Shown: piece after piece, positions 22,828 through 31,920 of the stretch | Numbering within the stretch: position 1 is the stretch's first letter | Layout: each line of letters opens with the position of its first letter | Virus record (IMG/VR): IMGVR_UViG_3300044954_000346 | Span: 1 to 32,517 of that record | Strand: one strand, 5' to 3' | Source: a virus | DNA: 32,517 bases | Notes under the pieces: model-generated | Database searches by the model: none | What the model saw: only the letters and a program-made list of their open reading frames with translations | Told to the model about the DNA's origin: nothing | Position numbers and translations under genes: made by a program

Positions 22828-23838
22828 TTATTCTGCTCCTGTTCCTACCGGCGGGTGTTCGTCCTCTTTCTTAAGCGGTTCAACAATTACCTTACCGTCA
22901 TCATCTGTCCACTCCGTTTCAAGCATATGTTTGTCTTTTCTTTCGCCGATTACTAACCAAGATATAGTGGCGCTTGAGTTTTTATCTTGGCTTTCTATAG
23001 TTAAGAGATTACCACTAACTTTTCCCCGCACAGGATCCCAGTCAGTTTCGTTACTAGTATAACATTGCACGTCTCGGCAGAGAGCTTCAAAAGTCCCCTC
23101 AGTCATTCCAGCCACTTCGTCGATGTTTACGATGGCCGCGCCGTTTGTAAGTTTAATTTTCCCGCGATAAATCAAGTCCGCCTGTGGACCTTCAATAAAC
23201 GAGTGAACTAAGTAGTGACTTTTTTCCTTTGAAGGAAGAGGGTGGTCTATCTTAAACGAGCCAGAGCTTTTGAACAGCGAGCCCACCACATGAAGTTTAT
23301 GTCCCGGCGAACTTGTCCCAATGCCGACGTTGCCGGAGGAGTCGAGGATCATTTTATCGACATTTCCGATTCTAAAAAGTATCGGTTGACCCGGCGCCGC
23401 ATTTAAAAGAGTTGCGCCTACGCCATCTTGCAAAAGAGCATAGTTTGTATGGGTGTTATGATTAAGGGACGCGTTGCCGAAAAAGGCATAACTGGTATCA
23501 GAGGGCCATGGCCCCATGACAGAGCTGCCAACACTGAGTTTGCCGGATTCGTCGAAAGTTGCGGCAGTATGCCCGTTTCCGGTGTTAATTCTGACTTTAA
23601 ATCCAGTAAATGATAACGGAAGATATGCCGTCTCTGTAGGGTTACTTGACTCGAATATAAAACCATACGTTGAGTCAAGCCATCTAGTCCTAAGAACTAC
23701 ATTACCAGTTGACACTAATCGCAATTGCTGGGCTTGCTCCCCTGAAACAACTTCAAGTTTAGCTTGTGGCGAAGTCGTCCCAATGCCCAGCCGATTCAAA
23801 AATACAGCAGGATTTAAATTTTTAATATTAATTGCCAT
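22828..23838 (-). CDS. Fibre-type structural protein with GIGTxSP repeats
   Basis: The product is 336 aa. It starts MAINIKNLNPAVFLNRLGIG and has the phage/fibre motif GIGTTSPQAKLEVV (~18-31) and again NVGIGTSSPGHKLHVVGSLF (~170-190). The C-terminal third has FKIDHPLPSKEKSHYLVHSF, then EGPQADLIYRGKIKLTNGAA, which matches the common phage tail domain (..DHPLDPxNKYLVHSxVEGPEVDVxYRG..) found near chaperone-type fibre ends. ATG 23838 is preceded by a GTGTAA motif 8 nt away. A fibre or adsorption role is inferred from the motifs; the autocleaving chaperone domain itself is not visible. Confidence 0.8.
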   Translation of the reverse strand: MAINIKNLNPAVFLNRLGIGTTSPQAKLEVVSGEQAQQLRLVSTGNVVLRTRWLDSTYGFIFESSNPTETAYLPLSFTGFKVRINTGNGHTAATFDESGKLSVGSSVMGPWPSDTSYAFFGNASLNHNTHTNYALLQDGVGATLLNAAPGQPILFRIGNVDKMILDSSGNVGIGTSSPGHKLHVVGSLFKSSGSFKIDHPLPSKEKSHYLVHSFIEGPQADLIYRGKIKLTNGAAIVNIDEVAGMTEGTFEALCRDVQCYTSNETDWDPVRGKVSGNLLTIESQDKNSSATISWLVIGERKDKHMLETEWTDDDGKVIVEPLKKEDEHPPVGTGAE

Positions 23839-23846
23839 AAGAATTT

Positions 23847-23852
23847 TTACAC
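23847..23852 (-). promoter_or_regulatory. GTGTAA junction motif, site 8
   Basis: It directly follows the TAA of the 417-aa gene (TAAGTGTAA) and ends 8 nt before the ATG of the fibre-type gene. Confidence 0.4.
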
Positions 23853-25106
23853 TTAAAAGAATGGATAATATTCGTAATAGATAGAGTCCTCGTCCCCTGT
23901 AATCTCATTGCCAAAGTCATCAATTAGTCTTCCGGTTATCGTCTTGACTTGGCCACTAACAAAAATTCCCTTTCGATAATTATCCAAATCCATCTCCACA
24001 CTAAGATTAATTTCTGATGTATTATTATCTCCAATTGAAGACGAATGAGATACAGACTCTAATTTCGCCCCAGAGACTATATATTTCAAGCCAACAACTC
24101 CATCATTCCTTTTACAATTAACAACAAAATTATACAAATCATCGCGCCCCATTTCATTTAAAAGGGAACCGCTCAATTTAGCGTTATCTAAAAACCCTAA
24201 TCTTATAGAAGCTTTTATTGGGAGCCGCAACGGCCTATCTGCGTACAACTTATACCCAAGATAAGAAACGTTTTCCCTTTCAAGAGGGATATCTAGAGAA
24301 AAAGATTGGAGAACCTCTGTGTGGAAATTTATTCCCGTTTGGGTGCTTTTCTGAATATCTATCACGATATTCCCGGGTTTAAATAAAGAACTTTCGACCC
24401 CTACGTTGGACCCATTTTCTTTGAAATGTTTAGGTATTAAAAGGGCTGTAGATTCTGTATAAGAATTCCCACCTTTCAGATTTAGAAGCGGGACCCTAAC
24501 ATCATTGCCAGATGAAAAATAAATTAAATTATCAGCGACGCACGAAACGTTTACCTCAGACAAGGTTCCCACTGAAATGTTTACTGAGTAGTTGGAAACG
24601 TAAGCGTTTTGGAAAACTAAAACGCCATATCCTGTCGCATTGGGGTCAATCAAAAAAGAGGGGCTTCCTTCAAGCAGTCCCGAATAAGCCATTTCATAAG
24701 TTGTATTCTGACCCCTTATGTCCAATTCTGAAGCTTGATTTGTAACAAGATAAATATTTCTAGCATCAAATAATCGGCCCGTGTTAAAAAAGCCGCTAAT
24801 GAATAAAGGTCTATCTGAAGTGGTTTGATTATCGACCGAAAACCCAATTCTTCTTTCGTTTGTTACGCCCTCTAAAAAATAATTAAAATCCAAAGAAATA
24901 GTAACCGGCTCTATTATGGGGCGGGAAGCGTTTTGAGTTTTGCCAATAACCCCTACATCTGTTCGATTAACATCGAAATTGTACCCAAAAGACTGGACTC
25001 TATTTATTCTTCTCGCAATGTGATAACCGGGTAGCTCCGAAGTCTCCCCGCCGGGGAGTCCAAAAAATAAATCCTGAACATTATGAATTATGCGATTTTT
25101 TGGCAT
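23853..25106 (-). CDS. Unrecognised virion structural protein, 417 aa
   Basis: The product is strongly beta-rich, with an early piece (NVQDLFFGLPGGETSELPGY) and repeated long beta segments (PVTISLDFNYFLEGVTNERR, FVSGQVKTITGRLIDDFGNE). It has no signal peptide, cysteine-rich part or membrane segment. The layout (two similar halves of ~190 residues each with SLD/SLDI strands) suggests a duplicated beta-sandwich, as in tail tube or sheath-initiator proteins, but I recognise no family. It starts 7 nt after the portal-like gene's stop. Confidence 0.65.
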   Translation of the reverse strand: MPKNRIIHNVQDLFFGLPGGETSELPGYHIARRINRVQSFGYNFDVNRTDVGVIGKTQNASRPIIEPVTISLDFNYFLEGVTNERRIGFSVDNQTTSDRPLFISGFFNTGRLFDARNIYLVTNQASELDIRGQNTTYEMAYSGLLEGSPSFLIDPNATGYGVLVFQNAYVSNYSVNISVGTLSEVNVSCVADNLIYFSSGNDVRVPLLNLKGGNSYTESTALLIPKHFKENGSNVGVESSLFKPGNIVIDIQKSTQTGINFHTEVLQSFSLDIPLERENVSYLGYKLYADRPLRLPIKASIRLGFLDNAKLSGSLLNEMGRDDLYNFVVNCKRNDGVVGLKYIVSGAKLESVSHSSSIGDNNTSEINLSVEMDLDNYRKGIFVSGQVKTITGRLIDDFGNEITGDEDSIYYEYYPFF

Positions 25107-25113
25107 ACATAAA

Positions 25114-26964
25114 CTAAACTATGCTTGCATGAAGAATGCTGGCCAAATAATCATCAACTTGATGTTGAAGCGCGATCTCCCTAATCATTGAGATTCTTTC
25201 TGGGTTTTGATCAATTGGTTTTTCTAAATACTGCTGGATTTTAGAATTCCAATCTTGGGGCGTCTCATTTGAAATAATTACGCAGGCGATTTGTTCGCAA
25301 ACTGTTTTTTGTTCTTCAGAAAGCTTTTTGAGTTTATGCTTTTTCTTCAAAGAGCCTTCTACGTTCTTAAATAATTCCTGAGCCAAACTCATGTTATTGG
25401 CAACTTTCGACAAACTGAACTTGGCGGAGACGTTCGAGGCGGGAGCTCGTCTCATCGAAACGTTTTCTACTCCAACTGGTCTCCCAGCTCCGTTCTCGGA
25501 GGTATTCTTGCCGCCGATCAACGGATCATATAATCCTTCGTTTTTCAAGTTCACGAACTCTCTTTGTGATTCAATGGAAGATTCTCTATCCGGCAATCTC
25601 CCCGTCTCAATTGCATTTATACCTTCTGACGGAGTTAAAACGCCCAATTCTACTAGGCGATTGTAAATCCTCATCATGTTGGTATCTTCTGATAATGTGA
25701 CTTTATCAAAATAAGGGATGGGATAAGTTTTAAAACCTAACTGTTTTGACACTCTTCTAATTTCTGGTATTACGAATTCATTTATAAAAGCTTCGCGAGC
25801 TTGAGTTAGTCTGGCAATAAACACTTGAATCTTGCCTTGCTGATTAGAAAACTTTTCATCTCCGACTAATATGTTGTTTAATCCCTGCTGAATGTCTCTC
25901 TCCACCACCTCGTACTTCTTAGAATCCAAGAGAGAGGCGATATTCGGCACAACAAATTCAGCCTTCGTAGTATAATCCGCGATCAAAACTCTTCCAACCG
26001 ACTCATTCTCGAAAAGTTTTTGCATCGCTTCTAAATTCTTGGGATTAACTCCGCCGTCTTCGGGCTTTGACCCCATCGTCACTAATAGGATTGACTGCTG
26101 CATCGTTCTCGCTACGGCCATATCCATCTTTTTCATTTCCGCTTTCCAGTTAATATCTTCTAAAACAGGATATCCCATGGGCACAGAAAACGGCTCATAG
26201 TCTTGCTTCTTATAAAAAACCGAAGAAATTTTACCCTGTTCCAGTGGGAGGAGAACTGCTGAATTAGATTTGCTAGAAATTTTTTTCCTGCTTTCTTCAT
26301 CTAAATTATTAACAATTTCAGTATCCTCTTCCGTCTGTGGGAATCTAAGTCTAGCCAATTCGTAATCGGTGAGAACTTTATAATACTTTCCAGAAAAGAA
26401 TGAGGCAGACCCACCCAATTGAATATCCGCCGGATTTAAAATAACATATCTAATGGGCAAGGTAATCTGTGAACTTATCTTTTCGTCAGCGTAAACCTGA
26501 GTAATCTTTAGGGCGTCTTTACCGCTCACGTTGGCATCAAATCTATAAATAAAAACATTACCAGAACGATAATATTCTCTGAAAAACTTATCCTGCAAAG
26601 CCCAGATGTTTATTTTTTTAAAAAGGGCCGAGAAAAAATCTCTTGATTTTTTGTTGCCCCCTTTAAAGTAAATATCGCTCACCGAAAATTCAGTCATTAA
26701 ATCGACTACGTTTCTAAATATCGCAAAATTATAATAAGCTTTTTGGCAAAGAGAAACTGCCTCTTTTACGTCGATATTGCTTTTATTCAATCCGCCAGAG
26801 GAATATTTAAAGGGGACAAGTCCATCGTCAATGTTAGAAAAACGATTAGTTCTTTCTATCGTCGACGCGACGTTTCTGCGCGTTTTGGTAGAAGTAGCCG
26901 AGCTAGCAGTTGAGACCATCATCGGCGCCGCATTTTCCACAATTTTCTTGCCTTTTTCCTTCAT
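25114..26964 (-). CDS. Portal protein (head-tail connector)
   Basis: The product is 616 aa from ATG 26964; a TTG four codons upstream is less likely. It lies directly after the terminase and before structural genes, as portal genes do. The body has portal-like pieces: RYVILNPADIQLGGSASFFS (~165-185), MAVARTMQQSILLVTMGSKP, and the helical LARLTQAREAFINEFVIPEI near the clip/stem region (ASLLDSKKYEVVERDIQQGL before it). The last ~120 residues are helical and lysine-rich. Portal is inferred from position, size and these segments; it would form the dodecameric DNA channel at one capsid vertex. A GTGTAA motif lies 13 nt before the ATG. Confidence 0.85.
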   Translation of the reverse strand: MKEKGKKIVENAAPMMVSTASSATSTKTRRNVASTIERTNRFSNIDDGLVPFKYSSGGLNKSNIDVKEAVSLCQKAYYNFAIFRNVVDLMTEFSVSDIYFKGGNKKSRDFFSALFKKINIWALQDKFFREYYRSGNVFIYRFDANVSGKDALKITQVYADEKISSQITLPIRYVILNPADIQLGGSASFFSGKYYKVLTDYELARLRFPQTEEDTEIVNNLDEESRKKISSKSNSAVLLPLEQGKISSVFYKKQDYEPFSVPMGYPVLEDINWKAEMKKMDMAVARTMQQSILLVTMGSKPEDGGVNPKNLEAMQKLFENESVGRVLIADYTTKAEFVVPNIASLLDSKKYEVVERDIQQGLNNILVGDEKFSNQQGKIQVFIARLTQAREAFINEFVIPEIRRVSKQLGFKTYPIPYFDKVTLSEDTNMMRIYNRLVELGVLTPSEGINAIETGRLPDRESSIESQREFVNLKNEGLYDPLIGGKNTSENGAGRPVGVENVSMRRAPASNVSAKFSLSKVANNMSLAQELFKNVEGSLKKKHKLKKLSEEQKTVCEQIACVIISNETPQDWNSKIQQYLEKPIDQNPERISMIREIALQHQVDDYLASILHASIV

Positions 26965-26977
26965 AGGTCTAATCAAG

Positions 26978-26983
26978 TTACAC
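26978..26983 (-). promoter_or_regulatory. GTGTAA junction motif, site 9
   Basis: It is 2 nt after the terminase stop (TAATAGTGTAA) and ends 13 nt before the portal ATG. Confidence 0.4.
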
Positions 26984-26985
26984 TA

Positions 26986-28815
26986 TTATCTAATCATTAT
27001 TGGCGAGAAAGTAGAGTCTAAAGGTTCCTCGCGCAAGTCCATTAAATCATAATAACATTTAGACGCCCAATTAGCTAACATTAATGTCGTATAATTATCT
27101 TTCCTTGGTCTAGTAGGAGAAGAATTTCTCTTCATATGCTGGGGTAGGTCGAAAGATAGAGTACCCTTAGACGTAGAAGATACTTGAATCAGTGCGCATT
27201 GTTTTTTCGTTTGATAAATTAAAATGTCTTGGTTATCTATTAAATCTCCCATCGTATTTTCCCCGGTTAATTCAAGATTAACTTTGGTATTAATTGCTAT
27301 ATTGAAAGACTTCGAATTTCCGCTTATTTTAGAGGCAAACCAAATCTTCTTATAGTCTATGGCGTACTGAAGATATTCGTTGCCTCTCCTTATGAAGTCT
27401 GAGGTAAAATGTTGAGTGAAAAATATTCTTTTATCCTGAAGGTTATGTTGATTTTTAACTCTTTTTAATTCTTTAGTATAATCAACACCGTCCGCCATAG
27501 AATCAAACTCCAGTTTTTTGATTTCAAAGCCGTTTTTGACGAAGAGATCTGATCCATTACAAGCCCCCAAGAACGTATCTGCGCCAGCGTTATCGCAAAT
27601 AATTAAATGTATATCAAAATTGTTTAATAAATAATAAAAATATTTAACGTGATTACTTAAATTCCCAAGACCAGCATAACAATGGACCAACGTACTCTCT
27701 TTGCTTTCCTCGTCTAATTCTAATACGGACATTGCGAAATAGTCAGCGCTCGGGCTATCGTCCATATTCGGATCAATAGCTAATATATATTTTTTATCTT
27801 GCTTGCCCTTTACAAGGGAGGCGGGATCTTGACCGTCTGGAATAGTGCATTCATGCATCTTCTTCGCGCTAAAATAAGAATCGCTGCCATCTGTAAATTG
27901 AGCGCAGTATTCTCTCTTGAAAGATGAATCTGATATGCCCCCGTTCTGAGCCTCTTCAATTACTGTTTTATCTACCATCTCAGGGGGAAGGGCCTCGTAA
28001 CTTAACTGAGAAATAAAATACGTAGCCTCTCCCGTTTCCGAGCTATAAATTTTATCCGCCCACTCCTTATAAGTTTTATAAAGATTTTCAAACGTATAAG
28101 ATGCTGAAGATAGAGCAACCATTTTCGACGTATTCGGGAACACCATCCTTTCTTCTTCCTTCATGACGCCAGATTTTATAAGCTTATCTTCCATCTCTCT
28201 TACATCCATGCGCTCCCTAATATTCTGGGGTGCAACCAAGAAGGGCATAAGTACTGTCTTAACAATATCCTCCGGCAAAAGCAAATACTCATCTAGAAGT
28301 AGAACATTGGCACGGAAGCCACGAATCTTTTCTCCATTCAGTGGGATTGCAGTTATGGACCCGCCATTGATTTGCCATTCAAACTGATCATTCCTTTTAG
28401 CTTTCACACCGAAAGCCTCCTGCAAAAGGTCTGCGCCCTTAGAATCTACTATCTTCTCTAGATAATTAAAAATAAAACGAGCCGTTCTAAATGTGGGTCC
28501 GGCAATAAGTATTTTAGTATTTGGCTCGAAGATGCATTGCAATAAGCAGTAAACTGAAGCAATGAAGGACTTTCCCGCTCCGCGCCCCCACACATTCATA
28601 CAAAAGTTTCTATTTAATAAGCCTTTTAAAATTATTTCTTGATATGGGGCCAGTTTGATGCCGGAAATTAATTCTGTGGTGAACCCTAGATTCGCCCTAA
28701 GAAATTTAGCTAATGTAATCTTGGCCTCTTTATCTCCGAGCTCTCCGGAAAGGGAGGCGAATTCCTTGTTAATATCAGGAATCACTTTCCTATACTTGTC
28801 GGGGCAATACCACAT
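26986..28815 (-). CDS. Terminase large subunit (ATPase and nuclease)
   Basis: The product is 609 aa. The ATPase half has Walker A at G77-R-G-A-G-K-S83 (VWGRGAGKSFIASV) and Walker B at VLLLDE (171-176), with the adaptive region LIAGPTFRTARFIFNYLEKI between. The nuclease half begins at YILAIDPNMDDSPSADYFA, whose Asp is a likely metal ligand, followed by IHLIICDNAGADTFLGACNG. Together these make a full-length packaging motor that cuts and pumps DNA into the prohead. ATG 28815 overlaps the stop of the upstream nuclease gene by one base (TAATG), so translation is coupled. Confidence 0.95.
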   Translation of the reverse strand: MWYCPDKYRKVIPDINKEFASLSGELGDKEAKITLAKFLRANLGFTTELISGIKLAPYQEIILKGLLNRNFCMNVWGRGAGKSFIASVYCLLQCIFEPNTKILIAGPTFRTARFIFNYLEKIVDSKGADLLQEAFGVKAKRNDQFEWQINGGSITAIPLNGEKIRGFRANVLLLDEYLLLPEDIVKTVLMPFLVAPQNIRERMDVREMEDKLIKSGVMKEEERMVFPNTSKMVALSSASYTFENLYKTYKEWADKIYSSETGEATYFISQLSYEALPPEMVDKTVIEEAQNGGISDSSFKREYCAQFTDGSDSYFSAKKMHECTIPDGQDPASLVKGKQDKKYILAIDPNMDDSPSADYFAMSVLELDEESKESTLVHCYAGLGNLSNHVKYFYYLLNNFDIHLIICDNAGADTFLGACNGSDLFVKNGFEIKKLEFDSMADGVDYTKELKRVKNQHNLQDKRIFFTQHFTSDFIRRGNEYLQYAIDYKKIWFASKISGNSKSFNIAINTKVNLELTGENTMGDLIDNQDILIYQTKKQCALIQVSSTSKGTLSFDLPQHMKRNSSPTRPRKDNYTTLMLANWASKCYYDLMDLREEPLDSTFSPIMIR

Positions 28816-29744
28816 TATAAGAATTTATTGTCATACATATATTGCAAATCAACATCTCTGTATTCACAATTACATGTAAAAATTTTTTCTATGACCTTTG
28901 CTGCTTCAGCTCTATTCTCTACGAATAAAAACTGTATATGATCATACTTTTGTATTAAATCCCTAACCCTTCTAAAAACAAAATCGGGGGTAATTTTCAT
29001 GCCCTTTTTGTAAATATAGGGAAGAAAATTAAATTTAAGAGCATTAGTTAGAGTGTCCTCCACTAAAACTACTAAATAAGCTCCAGCCTCCTTTGCTCTT
29101 ACAATTTCCCTTTCAAATCTTTCGTATCCCCCAGTTAAAGTCCCAATAAAATCAGATAAAGACTTTCTTTCTATATATGCGTCGCAAACAGCCTCTCTTT
29201 TGCTGAATGTATAATCTCCAAATTTTAAAGTAGCGATCTCAATCGGCCTGTTTAGTTTTAGGGGCTGCTGCTCTCTAGTATCAACTAGGATATTAAAAGA
29301 ATTATCATAAATAGAATATGACAATTTTTCGGATTTTTTAAACTTATTTTTAAACCCTAACTCCTTACAAAATTCATAATAGTTCCCGAAAACTTTATTA
29401 TAATAATTTACCCCCGGGAATTTTAAAGACCTTAATTCGACTTGAGAAAGAGCATAAGTTAAATTCTTTTTGATTTTTCTCTTGGTTAGAAGATTCCCAC
29501 AATATTCCCTAACCTCATTTGCTGGTTTTGTATCTAACCATTTTCTTAGAGTAGATACGGTATTAAAATCGGTACTAAAATATTGCTCCTTATTTTTAAA
29601 TTTTATAATGGAGCCATCAAAAAGGTCATGTCTGGGGAAGTACTTTTGATAATACTCTGCCATGCGAAGCTCGTGCGCTTTTAGGTGCGCGTGCAAACTT
29701 CGATCGTCTCCAAAACTTTCTTTACAAATTTCACAATTAACCAT
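28815..29744 (-). CDS. C2H2 zinc finger fused to ERCC4-type nuclease
   Basis: The product is 309 aa. Residues 1-26 are a classical zinc finger: C4-X2-C7-X12-H20-X3-H24 (CEICKESFGDDRSLHAHLKA). Residues ~150-290 are an ERCC4/XPF nuclease core: VDTREQQPL with D155, then GDYTFSKREA (GDY, 176-178) and YIERKSLSDFIGTL (ERKS, 192-195). The VDTREQ...GDY...ERKS pattern holds the catalytic Asp and Glu/Lys. XPF-family nucleases cut branched DNA, so a role in resolving replication forks or trimming packaging substrate is likely. The gene lies between the coiled-coil gene (8-nt overlap) and terminase (1-nt overlap). Confidence 0.88.
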   Translation of the reverse strand: MVNCEICKESFGDDRSLHAHLKAHELRMAEYYQKYFPRHDLFDGSIIKFKNKEQYFSTDFNTVSTLRKWLDTKPANEVREYCGNLLTKRKIKKNLTYALSQVELRSLKFPGVNYYNKVFGNYYEFCKELGFKNKFKKSEKLSYSIYDNSFNILVDTREQQPLKLNRPIEIATLKFGDYTFSKREAVCDAYIERKSLSDFIGTLTGGYERFEREIVRAKEAGAYLVVLVEDTLTNALKFNFLPYIYKKGMKITPDFVFRRVRDLIQKYDHIQFLFVENRAEAAKVIEKIFTCNCEYRDVDLQYMYDNKFL

Positions 29745-30843
29745 TCAAAGCCTCATCCTCACTTAAGCCAAGAATTCTCGCTTTAACCTCGTCCATTGTA
29801 GACAATCTTTCTATCTCTTGGCTAACAGATTGCTTCCTTAATTCAGCTAATTTTAAAAGTTTTAAGCGAGATTCTTCTTCCTTCCACATTTGCACTAGAT
29901 TTATAATGCTCGCGTTCTCTTTAATTTGATTCTTCAATCTATCACTGCGCTTTTCTTTCAAATCATTTAAGAGTTTTTGTTGCCTATTGACGCATTGATT
30001 GTATTCGTTTTGCGCCGTGTTAATTGCCTCCACCAAGCTCATTGAAATTCTAACATTCTCTGTGCCATCCGCGCTATCAGCTGTCTCATCTAATAACCTT
30101 TGAAGCTTTTCAACTCGGCGCTGAATATTAGAGGAGATAACCACCTCATTGGAAAGAACAATATATTGATCTACTTCCTCCTGAGTCAAATCCGCCTTAT
30201 CGTAAGTATATCTTATAAAACTACTTTCGTATAAATCTCTATCAGTTTGAGTTTGATACATGGCTATCTGATGTGTAAAGCGATATGTGTTCATATAGCC
30301 TATTAAAGAGTTCACCTCTTTTTTCTGACGCGGCGTGACTTTATCTTTATCTATTCCTTCGTGGAGATATTTGTTAGCCCTTTGAATTGCCCTTTCGAAT
30401 GTTCTCGGTGGCTTATATTCTCCAGATGGAACCTCTTCGTCTTCCTGTTGATAAATCACTTTTCTATCTAGAGTCTTAACATATTCGCTTATAGCTCTGA
30501 CTTCCAAGTTAAGATTTGTTAAACTTCCATTTTTGAAAAGTATCCTACCTATTTCAACTGGCCCCATGGTGGCGATATTATTAACTATAAACTCTTTCTG
30601 CTCATCCGTTAACTCAACCCCATCTTTTGGAGTATAAATATGCGCCCCCTTTGGTTTAATACTATGAGTAGCCAAAAACTCCTTAATCTCTCTAGCCTCT
30701 TTACTCCTACCGTCTAACTCTGGTTTCTCTGGGAAGGCTACTTTTATTAATTCTAAAAGAGAGGGAGGATTATTCGGGCGCGAATTCCACTCTTTTAAAA
30801 CACCAAGCAAACGATCTTCTGAAACTAGTTTTTCTTCGGGCAT
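29737..30843 (-). CDS. Coiled-coil DNA-binding-like protein, small-terminase position
   Basis: The product is 368 aa. Residues ~70-125 (LTDEQKEFIVNNIATMGPVE, then IGRILFKNGSLTNLN) form a helix-turn-helix-like segment. Residues ~230-345 are a long coiled coil rich in Glu, Gln and Arg (RRVEKLQRLLDETADSADGT). Small terminase subunits combine an N-terminal DNA-binding helix-turn-helix with a coiled-coil oligomerisation part and lie upstream of the large subunit, which fits here. However, 368 aa is longer than usual and no family motif is seen. It overlaps the nuclease gene by 8 nt and follows the sigma gene by 1 nt. Confidence 0.6.
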   Translation of the reverse strand: MPEEKLVSEDRLLGVLKEWNSRPNNPPSLLELIKVAFPEKPELDGRSKEAREIKEFLATHSIKPKGAHIYTPKDGVELTDEQKEFIVNNIATMGPVEIGRILFKNGSLTNLNLEVRAISEYVKTLDRKVIYQQEDEEVPSGEYKPPRTFERAIQRANKYLHEGIDKDKVTPRQKKEVNSLIGYMNTYRFTHQIAMYQTQTDRDLYESSFIRYTYDKADLTQEEVDQYIVLSNEVVISSNIQRRVEKLQRLLDETADSADGTENVRISMSLVEAINTAQNEYNQCVNRQQKLLNDLKEKRSDRLKNQIKENASIINLVQMWKEEESRLKLLKLAELRKQSVSQEIERLSTMDEVKARILGLSEDEALNG

Positions 30844-30844
30844 A

Positions 30845-31525
30845 TTAAAAAATATCTATCTCGCCTTTTTCCATTATTCTCTTCGCTTTTATGAGAATGG
30901 CCTTTTGAATGTTCTTAATTTGCTTGTAGCCCGGCATCCGATTTTTTTCAGTCGTTTTATATCCCATTATCCCCGCTATTTCTTCGAGTGTTTTATTCTG
31001 AATATAAGAGGCCTCATATACTTTCCACTCATTAGGCTTCAAAAATTTTTTTATCTTTTCGTGAAATCTTTCTACTGCTCCTTCCACGTCCGAACTATCG
31101 GTTACTAAATTAAAAACTTCTTGGGTATGATTTTCTAAAGCTAATGGCAATTTAGTATTAAATGCTTTCTTCTTGGTCTTTTCCCAATGGGCGTATAGAG
31201 GGCAACTACTGCACTGCTTTGTATAAATGGAACAAAAGTCGCCTCCTTCTGCGGCGGCGCATTTTAAACACGGACGACTAAAGCTACCATAATTGTTTCT
31301 AATTAAATTTTTAATTTGGTTGGAAATTATTCGATTTATCCAAGGACTTAATGGTTTAGCTGGATTATAAAGATTCCATTTTTTATAAATATGGATACGT
31401 AAAATTTGCCCCACGTCCTCAAAATCCATCCAAGCCAACGCAGTTAAGTTCCATTTACTGCGCCGCTTGTTTATCTCTGTATTGATCTTCTCAATACAGT
31501 CTTCAAATTTGAGCCTATTTTTCAT
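30845..31525 (-). CDS. Phage sigma-70-like factor with cysteine-rich insert
   Basis: The product is 226 aa. Residues ~30-78 resemble sigma region 2 (DFEDVGQILRIHIYKKWNLY then LSPWINRIISNQIKNLIRNN), the core-binding and -10-recognising part. Residues 86-108 carry five cysteines (C86, C89, C98, C105, C108) that probably bind zinc and are not usual in sigma factors. Residues ~165-215 form a region-4-like helix-turn-helix (LKPNEWKVYEASYIQNKTLE then EIAGIMGYK). Size and architecture recall the late sigma factors of T4-like phages (gp55), which redirect host RNA polymerase to late promoters. It overlaps the zinc-ribbon gene by one base. Confidence 0.8.
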   Translation of the reverse strand: MKNRLKFEDCIEKINTEINKRRSKWNLTALAWMDFEDVGQILRIHIYKKWNLYNPAKPLSPWINRIISNQIKNLIRNNYGSFSRPCLKCAAAEGGDFCSIYTKQCSSCPLYAHWEKTKKKAFNTKLPLALENHTQEVFNLVTDSSDVEGAVERFHEKIKKFLKPNEWKVYEASYIQNKTLEEIAGIMGYKTTEKNRMPGYKQIKNIQKAILIKAKRIMEKGEIDIF

Positions 31526-31920
31526 TAGGACTCATTCTTAGACTTCCTACGAGGCCTCATGGATCCAGCCTCCTTCTTAAAGCTGTTTAAAAATTCCTCC
31601 CTTGAAACCCGTGGCTCCCTTTCCCTTTCAAAACCTTCGGAGCTACTAGCAGTACCAGCTATCTCTCTGATTTTATATCCTCTCTGAGGATTAACTTCGA
31701 TATCTATATCTAAATCTTTAATGTCTGGCACTACGTCCTCGCTCTCCTCTTCGTCGTCGTAATATTCATCTTCTTCATCGCGGGAAGTTAACTTTTGAGA
31801 CTCTTGGGGTATATTTTTGGCTATAGACGCATTGAACTGAAATCCGCAATTTTGACAAAAGTTAGGCTTCTTGGTAGTATATTCGTGAGGAGTACCACAG
31901 CTTTGACAGTACATTTTCAT
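31525..31920 (-). CDS. Acidic zinc-ribbon protein, 131 aa
   Basis: The N-terminus MKMYCQSCGTPHEYTTKKPN followed by FCQNCGFQFN is a zinc ribbon (C5-X2-C8 ... C22-X2-C25). Residues ~48-75 are highly acidic (RDEEDEYYDDEEESEDVVPD). The C-terminus is basic and Ser-rich (FKKEAGSMRPRRKSKNES). No enzyme motif is visible. Its stop overlaps the ATG of the sigma-like gene, so the two are made together. An accessory factor for the sigma protein is a reasonable guess, since T4 uses several small proteins with gp55. The alternative is a generic nucleic-acid-binding protein. Confidence 0.7.
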   Translation of the reverse strand: MKMYCQSCGTPHEYTTKKPNFCQNCGFQFNASIAKNIPQESQKLTSRDEEDEYYDDEEESEDVVPDIKDLDIDIEVNPQRGYKIREIAGTASSSEGFEREREPRVSREEFLNSFKKEAGSMRPRRKSKNES

